From positions 1 to 6,578 of the forward strand of contig JAUWDC010000069.1 in NCBI GenBank assembly GCA_030608985.1: DNA of 6,578 bases, given 5' to 3'. Source of the DNA: Desulfobia sp. (lineage in GTDB: Bacteria > Desulfobacterota > Desulfobulbia > Desulfobulbales > SURF-16). Below, one piece after another: positions 4,697 through 6,578 of the stretch. Every line of letters starts with the position of its first letter. Positions within the stretch are counted from its first letter, which is position 1. The notes below the pieces were generated by a model. That model saw nothing but the letters and a program-made list of their open reading frames with translations. It searched no databases and was not told where the DNA came from. The translations under genes and the position numbers were made by a program.

Positions 4697-6578
4697 TTAC
4701 ACTATTTTCACATCAAGAGGATGAGAGGTGTTTAGGTGGACATCCCTTTGTGGTATGGCAATAACGACGTTATTTTTCTGGAAAAGCTCATCCACAATAA
4801 ATCGAATCTTACTTTCAGTTCTTGCCCGTTCCAGAAGGCCTTTCTGTTTCCTCATTCGTATCCAGAAATAGAGATCAAAAATCAATGAGCTGTCACCAAA
4901 ATCGCGTAAAATGACTTCAGGAGACGGATCGTGTAAAACATTATTTTGATCTTCTGCTGCCTGGAGCATCAACCGTGAAACTTCGGCAATTTCAGAACCA
5001 TATTCCACTCCGACAGTCACTTTACAGCGTATTTTTCGGTCAGAGAGAGTCCAGTTTATGATATTTTTCTCGAGCAGGCTGCTGTTCGGGACAATAATAT
5101 TGACATTGTCCCCGGTTAGTATGGTTGTACATCGGGAACCCACCTTCTGAATCATTCCAACATTGTTGTCAACTTCCACAGTGTCGCCAATTTTTACCGG
5201 GCGTTCAATCATGAGGATAAATCCACTTATGAAATTGTTCAGCAGATTCTGGCTGCCTAATCCGACACCGATTGCTACAGCCCCCCCCAGAAAGGTAAGA
5301 GCTGTCAAGGGAATATGGACAGTTTTCATGCTGAAAATAACAAGAATAAAAAACACTATAATACAGAACGCCTTGTCAATTGCGTGTGCCGCACTTTCGT
5401 CAAGGCGCGTTTGCCGAAGCAGGCTCCACAGAATAAATTGTGAAACCAGCTTGCAAAGCCACCAACCGACGGCAAGAATCAGGAGAGCCAGAATTATTTT
5501 TTTCACGGTGACAGGATGGTCGTCAACAATCCACAACTCGAGATCCCATTTTGATGATATCTGTTTGCCCAGTACGACAAGTCTCTCTTTAAAAGAAATA
5601 TCCTGTTTCTGAGTACCAATTTCATGAAGGAAGCGGTTGTTCAGCCATCTGACTTCCTGGAGGCTTGACAGGTATTCAATATTGATCTCAGACAATTTTT
5701 TGAGGGCGTTGAATTGTTTTTCACCATCTTCCCTGCCGGCAATCAGAAATTGGAGAGGAGGAAATTCTGCCTGCAACTGTGTTTGATAATTTTGTTCTAT
5801 GATAATTTGGCTATCTATTTTCTGCAGGTTTTCCAAGGCCTCTCCACGCCATTCTTCTAGCTGTGCAATATCCACATCTTCTTTAAGAATCACATAGCGA
5901 TTTTTCCAAAGCTGCTCTGCCTGAGGAAAAATAGACAAAAGAGCTTCATTGTATTCAATAGCCTTCTGGTAGGTTGCTTTCCAGGCTTTCTGGGTGGCAA
6001 GCCAGGATTTTGCTTTTTCCCTGGCCTCTTCATCGTCACCATCCAGAGAATCAAGTTTCTTCTGTGCCCGAAGTTTTCCCCGTTCTGCAACCTCCAGTTT
6101 TTTTAATAGTTTGGCAACGCGTTCCTTTATCTCTTCTTTCTTTTCTTCAAAAAGTTTTAATTTTTCCCTCAAGTCCTCTTCGTCATACACAAGGTGAGAA
6201 CCAATCCAGTCTGCCTGCTGTTGCGATATCTCACTCTCTATTTCACTGATATCTGTCTCAATTTCAATATTTCTAACGACAATTTTTTCCAAACTATATT
6301 GTGATGTTGATAATTCTTCTTCCAGAACAGCCAGTTGAATCGTCCATTCTCTTTTGGAGGATGGTTCCGCATTATCTCCGACACTTCGGTCTTTATCTAT
6401 GAGAAGACGGACGTTCTGACCGGCTTGATTCATTTTCAGATGTGATTCTTCAAGCCTTTTTTTCGCTAATTGCAAATAGTGTCGGGATGCCTCTTCTTTT
6501 TGCACCGCAACATCATACTTGTGCAGAAATTTATCGTAAAAGCTTAAATTGTAGGGAGGAGTCTGGGATATAAGGGTT
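4697..6578 (-). CDS. MscS-family mechanosensitive channel with long coiled-coil N-terminal region (5' end outside window)
   Basis: This is an inner-membrane, tension-gated channel of the small-conductance (MscS) superfamily, which releases solutes on osmotic downshock. The frame stays open from a GTG at 6505 to the right edge, adding 24 residues (including a PPYNLSFYDKFL stretch) without a start, so about 626 residues are visible and the true N-terminus lies outside. Counting from that GTG as 1: residues 50-160 are charged, coiled-coil-like helix; 160-325 are further helical, probably periplasmic by analogy with large MscS relatives; membrane helices lie near 335-360 and 378-397; the pore helix (399-430) carries the Gly/Ala-rich FLGGAVAIGVGLGSQNLLNN. 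The beta domain follows with ERPVKIGDTVEV, IVPNSSLLEKNIINW, and the C-terminal IPQRDVHLN. The size and extended N-terminus resemble MscK/YjeP-like channels more than the compact E. coli MscS. It is convergent with the thioredoxin gene and in a separate transcription unit. Confidence 0.93.
   Translation of the reverse strand, partial: TLISQTPPYNLSFYDKFLHKYDVAVQKEEASRHYLQLAKKRLEESHLKMNQAGQNVRLLIDKDRSVGDNAEPSSKREWTIQLAVLEEELSTSQYSLEKIVVRNIEIETDISEIESEISQQQADWIGSHLVYDEEDLREKLKLFEEKKEEIKERVAKLLKKLEVAERGKLRAQKKLDSLDGDDEEAREKAKSWLATQKAWKATYQKAIEYNEALLSIFPQAEQLWKNRYVILKEDVDIAQLEEWRGEALENLQKIDSQIIIEQNYQTQLQAEFPPLQFLIAGREDGEKQFNALKKLSEINIEYLSSLQEVRWLNNRFLHEIGTQKQDISFKERLVVLGKQISSKWDLELWIVDDHPVTVKKIILALLILAVGWWLCKLVSQFILWSLLRQTRLDESAAHAIDKAFCIIVFFILVIFSMKTVHIPLTALTFLGGAVAIGVGLGSQNLLNNFISGFILMIERPVKIGDTVEVDNNVGMIQKVGSRCTTILTGDNVNIIVPNSSLLEKNIINWTLSDRKIRCKVTVGVEYGSEIAEVSRLMLQAAEDQNNVLHDPSPEVILRDFGDSSLIFDLYFWIRMRKQKGLLERARTESKIRFIVDELFQKNNVVIAIPQRDVHLNTSHPLDVKIV

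Noticed and set aside
5163..5612. 149-residue + strand open frame opposite the MscS gene
   Set aside because: It lies wholly antisense to the conserved pore and beta-domain coding sequence, has a low-complexity basic composition, and matches no family I recognise.
5974..6249. 91- and 67-residue + strand open frames opposite the coiled-coil region of the MscS gene
   Set aside because: Their Ser/Leu/Phe-rich composition is what the complement of Lys/Glu-rich coiled-coil codons gives; no ribosome binding site was seen.

Overview
The window reads as a stretch of chromosome from a Gram-negative anaerobe, most likely a deltaproteobacterium (Desulfobacterota, Desulfobulbales-like). This is an inference from gene content and moderate base composition judged by eye: a monomeric NADP-isocitrate dehydrogenase, an ArsR regulator/PF03773 permease/small CxxC thioredoxin set, and a long coiled-coil MscS channel. 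No rRNA, tRNA, CRISPR array, insertion sequence or phage gene was seen.

Layout. Positions 2-454 (+) hold the C-terminal end of monomeric isocitrate dehydrogenase, cut by the left edge and followed by a strong hairpin (456-500). Positions 532-2637 (+) hold a 701-residue protein that I cannot assign to a named family. It combines a nucleotide-cyclase-like but apparently non-catalytic N-terminal region, a canonical CCHC zinc knuckle, a TPR-like helical region, a long helical linker and a C-terminal pair of membrane helices. Positions 2783-4611 (+) hold a metal/metalloid-type cassette: an ArsR-family repressor, a PF03773 (ArsP/YraQ-like) membrane permease 20 bases downstream, and, after a repeat-rich 126-base gap, a 79-residue thioredoxin-fold protein. 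Positions 4697-6578 (-) hold an MscS-family mechanosensitive channel that is convergent with the cassette and open to the right edge; a hairpin at 4646-4670 separates the two.

How the genes fit together. The ArsR-like protein would repress the promoter just upstream of it until a thiophilic ligand binds its CVC site. The permease, with a Cys-rich cytosolic tail and an intramembrane CSC motif, would export the ligand, and the CxxC protein could deliver or reduce it. The ligand (arsenite, an organoarsenical or another soft metal) cannot be read from the sequence. The isocitrate dehydrogenase, the 701-residue protein and the channel show no evident functional link to the cassette.

Most worth a second look are the zinc knuckle and likely dead cyclase-like domain in the 701-residue protein, and the cluster of five 11-12 base repeats in both orientations between the permease and the thioredoxin gene.
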